Shown: piece by piece, positions 1 through 6,965 of the stretch | How positions within the stretch are numbered: the first letter of the stretch is position 1 | How the letters are laid out: each line of letters opens with the position of its first letter | Assembly: GCA_019683805.1 (NCBI GenBank) | Contig: JADGHQ010000027.1 | Coordinates: 1 to 32,167, forward strand | Source: Thermoleophilaceae bacterium | GTDB taxonomy: Bacteria > Actinomycetota > Thermoleophilia > Solirubrobacterales > Thermoleophilaceae | Direction: 5' to 3' | Length of the DNA stretch: 32,167 bases | The notes under the pieces: model-generated | Database searches by the model: none | Told to the model about the DNA's origin: nothing | What the model saw: only the letters and a program-made list of their open reading frames with translations | Made by a program: the position numbers and the translations under genes

Positions 1-81
1 CGCCGCGGCGGGGGCGCCGTGGTGGCGGAGCGGCGCGAGCGGCCGCGCGAGCCCTCGCGCGGGGCGGCGGCGGCCGTCTAG
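1..81 (+). CDS. Possible 3' end of a truncated plus-strand gene
   Basis: The plus frame beginning at base 1 is open up to a TAG at 79-81 and encodes a short tail rich in Arg, Ala and Gly. No function can be assigned. The gene would be convergent with the SAF-domain gene that ends at 132. A GC-rich inverted repeat (CCGCCGG near 87-93 against CCGGCGG near 115-121) could be the shared terminator, though it has no T tract. In a genome this GC-rich, stop-free frames are common by chance, so this may not be a gene at all. Confidence 0.25.
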   Translation, partial: RRGGGAVVAERRERPREPSRGAAAAV

Positions 82-131
82 GGTCGCCGCCGGCCGAGCC
101 GAGGGCCCGCCGCGCCGGCGGTCCGCCCGCC

Positions 132-827
132 TCACAGCGACTCCTCCACCCGCCGCCCCCGCGCCGGCTCGCCCGCCGGGCGCGCCAGCAGCCGGATCTC
201 CCGCGCGAAGCTCTGCACGGCGGTGAGGAAGACCGCCTGCCGCAGCGTCACCCGCAGCGTCGCGAGCGCGGTCCCGCCTGAGCGCGCGCCGTCCGCCGTC
301 GCGGGCTCGCCGCCCGGGCGCAGCGCGAGCAGCTCCACGTCCTCGAGCGCAAGCCAGCTGCGGCCGCCGCCGCCCGAGCCCGCCGCGGCGGTCGCGACGA
401 CGTCCACGCGGGCGCCCGGCCCGGCTCCTGCGAGCACGTCGGCGCCCGCGACCGCGACCTCGACCGCGCGCTCCCCGCGCCGCAGCGGCGCGCCGGCGGC
501 GGTCCCCGTCCCGCGCTCGGCGAGGACGCCGGCCGTGAGGTAGCCGCCGCGCGGGATCGGCACCGCCGCGCGCAGGGCGGCCGCCTCCCGTGGGTCGGAG
601 AGCGCATCGGGCGGGACGAAGCGCGCCGGGACCTCGCGGCGCTCGAGCAGACGCGCCGCAAGCCGCTCCCCAGCGTGCAGGTCCGCCCGGGCGACGAGCA
701 CCGGGACCGGCGCGCCGACCCGCTCCTCGACCGCGCGCTCGCGGCCCCGCACGCGCGAGGCGGCGAGCCCGCCGCACGCAAGGGCGAGCGCGATCAGCGC
801 GAGCGCGCGGCGCCGGCGCGCGCTCAC
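132..827 (-). CDS. SAF-domain, CpaB/RcpC-like secreted protein
   Basis: A 231-residue protein starting at a GTG (825-827) that overlaps the stop of the upstream histidine kinase as GTGA. The N-terminus is a short basic stretch followed by a hydrophobic segment (about residues 8-22), consistent with a signal anchor. A SAF-like segment follows at about 42-105, with the family pattern PVPVLVARADLHAGERL then a conserved E-VP-RFVP-DAL stretch. The C-terminal half resembles the RcpC/CpaB extension. CpaB proteins belong to Flp/tad pilus assembly, but no other pilus gene is visible here; such genes could lie beyond base 1. Coupling to a two-component system suggests coordinated expression. The family call is fairly safe; the role is inferred. 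Confidence 0.7.
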   Translation of the reverse strand: MSARRRRALALIALALACGGLAASRVRGRERAVEERVGAPVPVLVARADLHAGERLAARLLERREVPARFVPPDALSDPREAAALRAAVPIPRGGYLTAGVLAERGTGTAAGAPLRRGERAVEVAVAGADVLAGAGPGARVDVVATAAAGSGGGGRSWLALEDVELLALRPGGEPATADGARSGGTALATLRVTLRQAVFLTAVQSFAREIRLLARPAGEPARGRRVEESL

Positions 828-1528
828 GACCGCCGCCGCCTGTCCGAGAGCGGCAGCTCGATCGCGACGGTGGCCCCCTCGGCCCCGTGCACGAGCTCGA
901 GCCGCCCGCCTGCCTCCTCCACAGCACGCCGCGCGATCGCGAGCCCGCGTCCGCGCCCCGCGCGGCGATTCGGCCGCCCGCCGGCTCCGAATCCCGGGCC
1001 GCGGTCGCGCACCTCGACCCGCAGCGTGCCAGGGCCGCGACGCCCGCTTACGACAAGCTGCCCTCCCCCGTGCTCGATCGCGTTCGCGACCAGGTTGTCG
1101 AGCGCCTGGAGCACACGGCCGCGCTCGGCCTCCGACGGCGCGTCGCCCGCTCGCCAGTCGAGCGCGAGGCTCCCGCCCGCGGCGCGCGCCGCGCGCTCCC
1201 ATCCGGGCGCCGCCCGCCGCACGAGCGACCCGACGCGCGCGGCCCCGCCCGCGCGCCGCGCCCGCCGTCCCGCGCGCGCGGCCTCGAGGTCCGCGAGCCC
1301 GAGCTTCGCCCGCTCGAGCTGCGTCTCGACGCGCGAGCCGCGCCCGTGCTCGTGGGGGCAGCCTGCGCACAGCGTGCGCAGCCGCTCGGCCTCGAGCGAC
1401 ACCACCGTGAGCGGCGTCCGCAGCTCGTGAGCGGCGAGCGCGACGAGCTCGAGCCGCCCCGCGAGCGCGGCGCAGCGCGCCACCGCCAGCGCCGCCACGA
1501 GCCACCCTGCGAGCGCGAGCGCGGTCAC
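824..1528 (-). CDS. Small membrane sensor histidine kinase
   Basis: A 234-residue kinase starting at a GTG (1526-1528) that overlaps the response-regulator stop as GTGA. One hydrophobic segment (about residues 3-23) is followed directly by the HisKA motif HELRTP, with the phospho-acceptor His at residue 34. The ATPase part has the N box (DNLVANAIEHG), the G1 box (DRGPGFG) and a G2-like GRGRGLAIA. There is no periplasmic or PAS sensor domain, so any signal must be sensed through the single membrane segment or a partner. Its partner is surely the adjacent response regulator. It is short compared with typical kinases, which run to 350 residues or more. Confidence 0.85.
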   Translation of the reverse strand: MTALALAGWLVAALAVARCAALAGRLELVALAAHELRTPLTVVSLEAERLRTLCAGCPHEHGRGSRVETQLERAKLGLADLEAARAGRRARRAGGAARVGSLVRRAAPGWERAARAAGGSLALDWRAGDAPSEAERGRVLQALDNLVANAIEHGGGQLVVSGRRGPGTLRVEVRDRGPGFGAGGRPNRRAGRGRGLAIARRAVEEAGGRLELVHGAEGATVAIELPLSDRRRRS

Positions 1529-2235
1529 AGCGGCTCCGTGAGTCGGTAGCCGACGCCGCGCACGTTCAGCACGAACGGCCGCGGCGAGCGCGAGAGCTTC
1601 CTGCGCAGCCTGCAGGCGTGGGCGTCGAGCGTGCGGGTCGAGCCGATCGACCTGTAGCCCCAGACGTCGCGCAGCAGGTCGTGCTTGAGGTGCACGCGCT
1701 CGGGATCCTGCGCGAGCGCGTGCAGGAGCGCGAACTCCTTGGGCGCGAGCGTGACCGGCTCGCCCGAGAGCATGACCGTGCGCCTCGCAGGGTCTAGCGT
1801 CAGCTCGCCCACCCGGATCACGCCCTGCGAGCGGCGCGGGCGGCTGCGACGCAGCAGCCCGCGCACACGCGCGAGGAGCTCCGCGTAGGAGAACGGCTTG
1901 ACGAGGTAGTCGTCTGCCCCGCGCGAGAGGCCGCGCACGCGGTCGACCTCGGCGCCACGCCCGCTCACCACGATCACCGGCAGCTCGGGGTCGACGCGCG
2001 AGGCGAGCCCGTCGGCCGCGCGCACGTGGTCGAGCACCGCGAGGCCGCTGCCGTCCGCGAGCATCAGGTCGAGCACGACGAGGTCGGGGTGGCGCACCTC
2101 GATCGCGCGGATCGCCTCGCCCGCGCCTGCGGCCGTCGCCACCTCGAACCCGTCGGCCGCGAGGTTGTCCGCGAGGAAGGCCGCGGTGCCCTCGTCGTCC
2201 TCCACCACGAGGAGCGAGTCCGGTGTTCCGTCCAT
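1525..2235 (-). CDS. OmpR/PhoB-family response regulator
   Basis: A 236-residue protein starting at ATG 2233-2235. The receiver domain has the acidic pair at 13-14 (VVEDDEG), the phosphorylated Asp at 56 (LVVLDLML) and the conserved Lys at 113 (DYLVKPF). The C-terminal part (about 140-234) is a winged-helix Trans_reg_C domain: L-LDPARRTV-L-GEPVTLAPKEFALL, ending in RGVGYRL. It should bind DNA as a phosphorylation-dependent dimer and is translationally coupled to the kinase that follows. It is first in its operon. The 171-bp region separating it from the divergent gene at 2407 holds a palindrome (2339-2365) that could be a binding site, although OmpR-family sites are usually direct repeats. 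Confidence 0.92.
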   Translation of the reverse strand: MDGTPDSLLVVEDDEGTAAFLADNLAADGFEVATAAGAGEAIRAIEVRHPDLVVLDLMLADGSGLAVLDHVRAADGLASRVDPELPVIVVSGRGAEVDRVRGLSRGADDYLVKPFSYAELLARVRGLLRRSRPRRSQGVIRVGELTLDPARRTVMLSGEPVTLAPKEFALLHALAQDPERVHLKHDLLRDVWGYRSIGSTRTLDAHACRLRRKLSRSPRPFVLNVRGVGYRLTEPL

Positions 2236-2338
2236 GCCCCGCTAAGCCCGCGGCGCCGCGGAACTCGCCCCCCGTGGGGCGCCAACCGGGGCTTCGGAGG
2301 CGCTCTGGCGCGCGCCCGTGCAAGTCCGGTTGCAGCCT

Positions 2339-2365
2339 TCTAGCCGGGAAGGAATCCCGCCTAGA
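2339..2365. promoter_or_regulatory. Near-perfect palindrome upstream of the gene at 2407
   Basis: Arms of 11 nt (TCTAGCCGGGA at 2339-2349 and TCCCGCCTAGA at 2355-2365) match at 10 of 11 positions around a 5-nt spacer AGGAA. The right arm overlaps a -10-like TAGAAT at 2362-2367, placed about 40 bp before ATG 2407. That position suits a repressor operator. An RNA hairpin in the 5' leader is the alternative. The element is AT-richer than its surroundings, which makes chance pairing less likely. Confidence 0.45.
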
Positions 2366-2406
2366 ATGCCGACGCCCGCGGGGCGCGGGAGGCGCCCCCG
2401 CCCTGG

Positions 2407-2883
2407 ATGGACGGATTCATCTTGGACACGACCAAGCGCGGAAACTACGAGTCCGGTAGCGACTACGTGCTCGAATACGGGGAGCTGCGCTTCACCTTCA
2501 ACGAGCTCGACTTCACCGAGCGCGTGGAGCAGGCGGCGATCAAGCTCGGCTTCGTGCCCGGCCCGCTCGAGGACGAGGAGCGCGAGGACCTCGTGAACCT
2601 CGCCGTCAACGGCGAGGTGACGGAGCCCGCGTCGGAGCTGGGCGAGCACATCAACGCCTGCTGGCGCGAGCTGAGCGGCCCCTCGGAGCGCTCGCTCGTG
2701 CACTGGCTGCGCCGCCTCGTGTTCCGCGGCGCGTGGCTCGACCAACGCGTCAAGGAGGGCGAGCTCGAGGTGGTTTTCGATCCCGAGAGCTTCACCTTCG
2801 GCTACGCGCAGCCGGATCGCGGCTGGGAGCTCGTGGAGCTCTCGCCCGAGCCGTCCTGGGCGGCGGTGGCGTACCGACGCTAG
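2407..2883 (+). CDS. Conserved-looking protein of unknown function
   Basis: A 158-residue acidic protein starting at ATG 2407, with a purine-rich GGGAGG at 2388-2392 that is a little distant (about 14 nt). No signal peptide or membrane segment is visible. It has a soluble, alternating-charge composition with several aromatic residues near the C-terminus (FTFGYAQPDRGWELVEL), and no motif I recognise. It is the only plus-strand gene between two minus-strand operons and is divergent from the two-component system. Codon use and third-position GC match a genuine gene here. The start could lie further downstream, but the MDGFILDTTKRGNYESG segment looks natural. Confidence 0.75.
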   Translation: MDGFILDTTKRGNYESGSDYVLEYGELRFTFNELDFTERVEQAAIKLGFVPGPLEDEEREDLVNLAVNGEVTEPASELGEHINACWRELSGPSERSLVHWLRRLVFRGAWLDQRVKEGELEVVFDPESFTFGYAQPDRGWELVELSPEPSWAAVAYRR

Positions 2884-2924
2884 CCGGCGGGTCCGTCCGC
2901 GTCGCGTACCGGCGACAGCCGGCG
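2869..2924. repeat. Imperfect 21-nt direct repeat, 35-nt period
   Basis: The 21 nt spanning the stop codon of the gene at 2407-2883 (2869-2889) recur at 2904-2924 with 18 of 21 identities; both begin GCGTACCG and end AGCCGGCG. In the second copy the stop triplet TAG reads CAG. It fills the short convergent gap before the Rho-like gene and looks like a small local duplication. Confidence 0.5.
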
Positions 2925-2925
2925 C

Positions 2926-4095
2926 TCAGGAGAGCAGGTCGGCCCGCGTCGTGCCGGACGCCGGGGCGAGCTTCGGCCTCCGCGCGCGAGCGCTCGCGGG
3001 AGACTCGAGCACGATTCGGGTGGTCGCGACGCGCAGAGGCTCGCGCGCGTCGCCGACCGCGGCGATCACCGTGAGCGAGCCGCCCTCCTCGGCCTTGCGC
3101 GCCGAGCCGAACACGCGCCGCGCGACGGCGGCCGGCAGCACGTCCAGCGCGTCGACGAGCAGGACCGCGTCGCCGCCGCGCTCGACCGCGCGCTTCGCCA
3201 GCTCGAGCGCCATCTCCGCCGCCTGCGTCTGCTGCTCGCCGGCAGCGTCGTAGCCGCCGCCCGCGACCCGCAGCCCCGACTCGCGGCGCCACTCCGTGAC
3301 CTCCTCCGGCCGCACCCCCGCGAGCACGACAAAGGCCTCGATCCCGGCGACGCGCGACAGCTTCTTCGCCAGCTCGCGCAGGATCGAGGTGACGCCCGAG
3401 CCGGGCTCGCCCGCGATCGCCACGCGCGAGCCCTTCCCGAACGGAGCGGCGTCGAGCGACGCGGGGGCGGGCAGCCTCTCGGTCGGGAAGACCGGCGTGA
3501 GATCCTCGAAGCGCGGGCGCTCCGCCGGCGGCTCCGACGGCCCGCCGTTGACCGCGTCGACACGGATCAGCGACGGGTAGCGCTCCGCGCGCCGCGGCGG
3601 GCGCACGGGCCCCGTGATCTCGTCGCCCGCGCGCAGCTCGCAGCGGCGGATCTGCGCCGGGGAGACGTACACGTCGTCGCGCGAGTGCGCGAACGGGTCC
3701 GCACGCATGAAGCCGCTGCCGTTCGGGAGGATGTCGAGGGTCCCGGTGCGCACCTCGCCCTCCTCGCGCTCCTCTTCCTCGGAGACGCCCTCCGGCGCGG
3801 CCTCGCCGGCCTCCTCGGAGACGTCCTCGACCTCGGCCCCGCCGGGCGCTCCCGCCCGCGCACGACCGGCGCGCCGCGCGCGCCTCGGGCGCGTGCGGGC
3901 GGCCGCCGCCGCCGTATCCTCGCCCTCGTCCTCGACGACCGGGGCGGCCTCCGCCCCACCGGTCTCGCCGAGGATCGCGGCGATCAGCTCGGCCCGGCGC
4001 AGCCGCCGGTAGCCCTCGACGCCGACCTCGGCCGCGATCGCGTGCAGGTCGGCGAGCGGGCTCTCCTCGAGCTCCTTGCGATCGAGCACCGACAT
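2926..4095 (-). CDS. Degenerate Rho-like protein with inactivated ATPase
   Basis: A 389-residue protein. ATG 4093-4095 lies 2 nt after the transaldolase stop. The parts in order are: a Rho_N SAP-like helix bundle (about 10-45); a low-complexity acidic and Ala/Arg-rich linker (50-115); the Rho RNA-binding cold-shock domain (116-182, with GTLDILPNGSGFMR and DDVYVSPAQIRRC); then a RecA-like core. The core keeps the family landmarks RPEEVTEW, RRVFGSARKAEEGGSLTVIA and SGTTRADLL. It has lost catalysis: the P-loop reads GEPGSGVT with Val235 for the invariant Lys, and LIDERPEE has become LAGVRPEE (catalytic Glu to Val261). The Q-loop region is deleted, and the usual C-terminal 40 or so residues are absent. 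Canonical Rho is about 420 residues or longer. The tal-rho order matches the classical locus known in Bacillus, so this is probably a decayed or repurposed Rho that can bind RNA but not hydrolyse ATP. Confidence 0.85.
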   Translation of the reverse strand: MSVLDRKELEESPLADLHAIAAEVGVEGYRRLRRAELIAAILGETGGAEAAPVVEDEGEDTAAAAARTRPRRARRAGRARAGAPGGAEVEDVSEEAGEAAPEGVSEEEEREEGEVRTGTLDILPNGSGFMRADPFAHSRDDVYVSPAQIRRCELRAGDEITGPVRPPRRAERYPSLIRVDAVNGGPSEPPAERPRFEDLTPVFPTERLPAPASLDAAPFGKGSRVAIAGEPGSGVTSILRELAKKLSRVAGIEAFVVLAGVRPEEVTEWRRESGLRVAGGGYDAAGEQQTQAAEMALELAKRAVERGGDAVLLVDALDVLPAAVARRVFGSARKAEEGGSLTVIAAVGDAREPLRVATTRIVLESPASARARRPKLAPASGTTRADLLS

Positions 4096-4097
4096 GC

Positions 4098-4796
4098 CTA
4101 GCCCGCCGCCACCGCCTGCCGGCCCGCCACCAGCCCGCTCAGCCACTCCGCGAACTCCGGTCGCGCCTGCCAGTCCGCCTTGAAGCGCTCGATGCCGGCC
4201 GTCGTGAGCGGGTGCTCGAGCATCTGGCGAAGCACCTTCGCGGGCACCGTGGCGACCTCGCACCCGATCTGCGCGGCCTGGACCACGTGGCCGGGGTGGC
4301 GCAGCGACGCCGCGAGGACCTGCGAGTCGGAGTACGACGGCGCAAGCGCGCCCACAACCTCGGCGAGCACCTGGGCCGAGTCGATCGAGATGTCGTCGAG
4401 CCGGCCCATGAAGCAGGAGATGTAGGCGGCGCCGGCCTCCGCGGCGAGAAGCGCCTGGTTGGCCGAGAAGACGAGCGTCATGTTCACGCGGATGCCGTCG
4501 GAGGAGAGCTCGCGGCAGGCGGCGAGCCCGGCCTTCGAGAACGGCGTCTTGACCACCACGTGCTCGTGCAGGCCCGCGAGCGCGCGGCCCTCGGCGACCA
4601 TCCCGCGGGCGTCGTCGGAGACGACCTCGGCGGAGGTGGGCCCGTCGACGAGCTCGCAGATGCGGCGGATGATGTCGCCCGGGGAGCCCTGCTCCTTCGC
4701 GAGCAGCGAGGGGTTCGTAGTAGCGCCCGAGAGCACGCCCCAGGCGGCGATCTCCTCGACCTCCGCGACCGATCCGGTGTCGATGAACAGTTTCAC
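4098..4796 (-). CDS. tal: Transaldolase, short TalC/MipB type
   Basis: A 232-residue enzyme starting at GTG 4794-4796, overlapping the 2-phosphoglycerate kinase stop as GTGA. It begins VKLFIDTGSV and has the family motifs SGATTNPSLLAKE (23-35) and VVVKTPFS, whose Lys83 is the expected Schiff-base lysine. The length matches the small transaldolase/fructose-6-phosphate aldolase family (about 215-230 residues). It transfers dihydroxyacetone units in the non-oxidative pentose phosphate pathway. The sequence alone cannot fully separate transaldolase from F6P aldolase. It sits between the cDPG genes and the Rho-like gene, and tal next to rho is a conserved neighbourhood. Confidence 0.9.
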   Translation of the reverse strand: MKLFIDTGSVAEVEEIAAWGVLSGATTNPSLLAKEQGSPGDIIRRICELVDGPTSAEVVSDDARGMVAEGRALAGLHEHVVVKTPFSKAGLAACRELSSDGIRVNMTLVFSANQALLAAEAGAAYISCFMGRLDDISIDSAQVLAEVVGALAPSYSDSQVLAASLRHPGHVVQAAQIGCEVATVPAKVLRQMLEHPLTTAGIERFKADWQARPEFAEWLSGLVAGRQAVAAG

Positions 4797-5686
4797 GCGG
4801 CGCCCGATGATGACACACGACCGACCGACTCGAGCACGAGGTCCATCGTGCGCGCGAGCGCCTCGTCGATGCTCTCGTTCTCGATCACGGCGACACCCGC
4901 CTCCCGGCCCCGCTCGACCAGGTAGTCCTGCAGCTTGCGGATCTGCGCGAAGCGGCGCAGGTAGCGCTCGGGCGGACGCTGCCCGCCCCGCATCGAGAAG
5001 TGCGCCCGGTGCAGGTGCTCGTCCGCGACGGAGAGCACGGCCTCGACCGCGACGCAGCGGCCGCGCAGCTCGCTGGCGAGCGCCCCGGGGACGAGGTGCA
5101 CGCCCTCGACCACCATCGGCGTGCGCTCGAGGCACGCGCGCTCGACGATCGCCTCGACGCCGGTCTCGACGGCGTCGGCCTGGCGGACGAAACCGACGAT
5201 GTCGCGGTCCGCGCCCGCGGGCGCGTCGACCACCGCGTCGCCGGCCTCGAAGGCCGAGTGCTGCACGACCGGCATGAGCTCATGCGAGAAGAATGCCCGC
5301 AGCACCTGACGGATCACGTCGGTGGCGATCACGCGGGTGATGCCGAGCCGGCTCGCGAGCATCGTGGCGAGGGTCGACTTGCCCACCCCGGTCGTGCCCG
5401 AGAGCAGCACGATCAGCGGGCGGTCGAGATCGGCGAGCTTGCGCCACTGGCGGAAGCGGCGCAGCGCGCCCTCCCCCTCCTCCTCGGCGAGCACCGCCTC
5501 CACTAGGTCGTAGAGGTCCGACCGCACGATCCCCGCCTGCGGACGGCCGTCGAGCCGCCGCTCCACGACGCGCGCGAGCTCGTAGGCGCGCGCGGGGTTG
5601 AGCCCCGACGCCGACAGCGTCTGCGCCATCAGGCCCTTCGAGTAGGGCAGGCCCGGGCCGTCGTCGAGCACCAGCGTCTCAGGCAT
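4793..5686 (-). CDS. 2-phosphoglycerate kinase (cDPG pathway)
   Basis: A 297-residue protein; ATG 5684-5686 overlaps the cDPG synthetase stop by 8 nt. An N-terminal ATP-cone-like domain (about 1-85, with YSKGLMAQTLSASGLNPARAYELA) precedes a P-loop kinase domain with Walker A SGTTGVGKST at 96-105. A later VVEGVHLVPG segment is typical of this kinase group. Archaeal 2-phosphoglycerate kinase has this same two-domain plan and converts 2-phosphoglycerate plus ATP to 2,3-bisphosphoglycerate, the substrate of cDPG synthetase. That enzyme is encoded immediately upstream, which makes the assignment firm. Confidence 0.88.
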   Translation of the reverse strand: MPETLVLDDGPGLPYSKGLMAQTLSASGLNPARAYELARVVERRLDGRPQAGIVRSDLYDLVEAVLAEEEGEGALRRFRQWRKLADLDRPLIVLLSGTTGVGKSTLATMLASRLGITRVIATDVIRQVLRAFFSHELMPVVQHSAFEAGDAVVDAPAGADRDIVGFVRQADAVETGVEAIVERACLERTPMVVEGVHLVPGALASELRGRCVAVEAVLSVADEHLHRAHFSMRGGQRPPERYLRRFAQIRKLQDYLVERGREAGVAVIENESIDEALARTMDLVLESVGRVSSSGAA

Positions 5687-6929
5687 CGCCGTGGAGCCTC
5701 ACGAGCTCCTCGTCGAGGTCGCCGTCGAGCGCGACCGGGCGGTTGCGCACGAAGATCACGCGCGCGCCCTCGCGCCGGGCGCGCTCGGCCACGGTGTCGA
5801 TCCCAGCCGCCTTCACCTCGACGAGCCAGGTGTCGCAGCGCTCGGACGCGGCCCGCTCGACGTCCCCCGCGAGCGCGGCGCGGCGCGCGAGGTTCGGCGA
5901 GTACACCACCGGGTCGGCACCGTCGCAGGCCGGCGCCCCGGTCGTGAACAGCGCCACGCGGGCCGCGCCGTCGAGCGGCTCGACCGGCTCGGGGCGCAGC
6001 TCGCAGGTGAGCACGCGCGCCCGGCAGACCTCGCGCACGCGCTGCGCCAGCGCGCGGTCTCCGCCCATCGCGAGCACGAGCTGCGCGCGCAGGAGCCGGT
6101 AGGGACCGAGGCCGCCGAGGGCGCCCTCCGCGTCGCCGGCCACGCAGACGGTCGCGTCCACCTCCACGGGCGGAACCGTGGCCCCCGAGCCCTCGAAGAT
6201 CAAGGTCCCGGGGTCGAGCGACGCCGCGAGCCTCGCGCCCTCGAGCACGTTCGAGGCGAACGCCTCGCCCGCCAGGCCGCCGCCCACCCGGCGGCAGCCG
6301 ACCGCCGGCACGCCCGCCACGGCGGCGTCCTCGAGGTAGTCCGAGGCGGCGTGGTCGCCGCTCGCGGCCACCGCGAGCAGGTCCTCGAGCGACGCCCCGG
6401 CGCGCGCGAGACGCGGCTCCGCCGGCCCGCCGCGACCCATCGAGACGATCGCGGGGCGGGCGCCGCGCTCGCGCAGCAGCGCGGCCCAGTGGCAGGCCAC
6501 AGCCGTCTTGCCGGTGCGCTTGCCGGTCCCGATCACCGCGAGCTTCGGCCCCTCGAAGGCGACCCGCTCGTAGCGCGGAGGCCGGAGCACGAGGCCCGGG
6601 GACTCGAACACGAGCCCGAGGCTCAGCGCGTGCGCGGCGAGCCGCAGCTTCGCCGCGGGCGGGAGCACGGGCTCGTCGGCGAGGTCGACCACCGCCGTCG
6701 CGCCGGCGGCCGCGAGCCGCTCGAGCGCCGCCACCGGGTCGCCCAGCTCGAGCGGGCGCCCGTAGAAGCGCTCCGCGTCTTCGAGCACGCCCGCGCGCAC
6801 CTTCTCCTCGCCGCCGCAGAAGACCGTGCCCGCGAGCCCGCGCTCTGCGTCGAGCCGGTCGAGCGCCTCGCGCACGACGCCAGGATGATGCTCGCCGTCC
6901 ACGAGCGCGATGGCGAGGCCGCCCGCCAC
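5679..6929 (-). CDS. cpgS: Cyclic 2,3-diphosphoglycerate synthetase
   Basis: A 416-residue protein starting at GTG 6927-6929, 36 nt after the phosphoesterase stop and without a clear Shine-Dalgarno site. It has the N-terminal segment ALVDGEHHPGVVREAL and a central P-loop VIGTGKRTGKTAVACHWA (about 130-150). A glycine-rich IFEGSGATVPPVEVDA segment is followed by late segments PVVYSPNLA and EVKAAGIDTVAERA. These match the enzyme described from Methanothermus fervidus, which cyclises 2,3-bisphosphoglycerate using ATP. cDPG is a thermoprotectant and phosphate store in methanogens. A bacterial copy coupled to its substrate-forming kinase points to a complete two-step pathway. An AT-richer AACAAT 7 nt before the GTG could be an internal leaderless promoter. 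Confidence 0.88.
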   Translation of the reverse strand: MAGGLAIALVDGEHHPGVVREALDRLDAERGLAGTVFCGGEEKVRAGVLEDAERFYGRPLELGDPVAALERLAAAGATAVVDLADEPVLPPAAKLRLAAHALSLGLVFESPGLVLRPPRYERVAFEGPKLAVIGTGKRTGKTAVACHWAALLRERGARPAIVSMGRGGPAEPRLARAGASLEDLLAVAASGDHAASDYLEDAAVAGVPAVGCRRVGGGLAGEAFASNVLEGARLAASLDPGTLIFEGSGATVPPVEVDATVCVAGDAEGALGGLGPYRLLRAQLVLAMGGDRALAQRVREVCRARVLTCELRPEPVEPLDGAARVALFTTGAPACDGADPVVYSPNLARRAALAGDVERAASERCDTWLVEVKAAGIDTVAERARREGARVIFVRNRPVALDGDLDEELVRLHGDA

Positions 6930-6965
6930 GCCCGGAATTGTTGCGCCTGGCCGCCCGGTGCGCCG

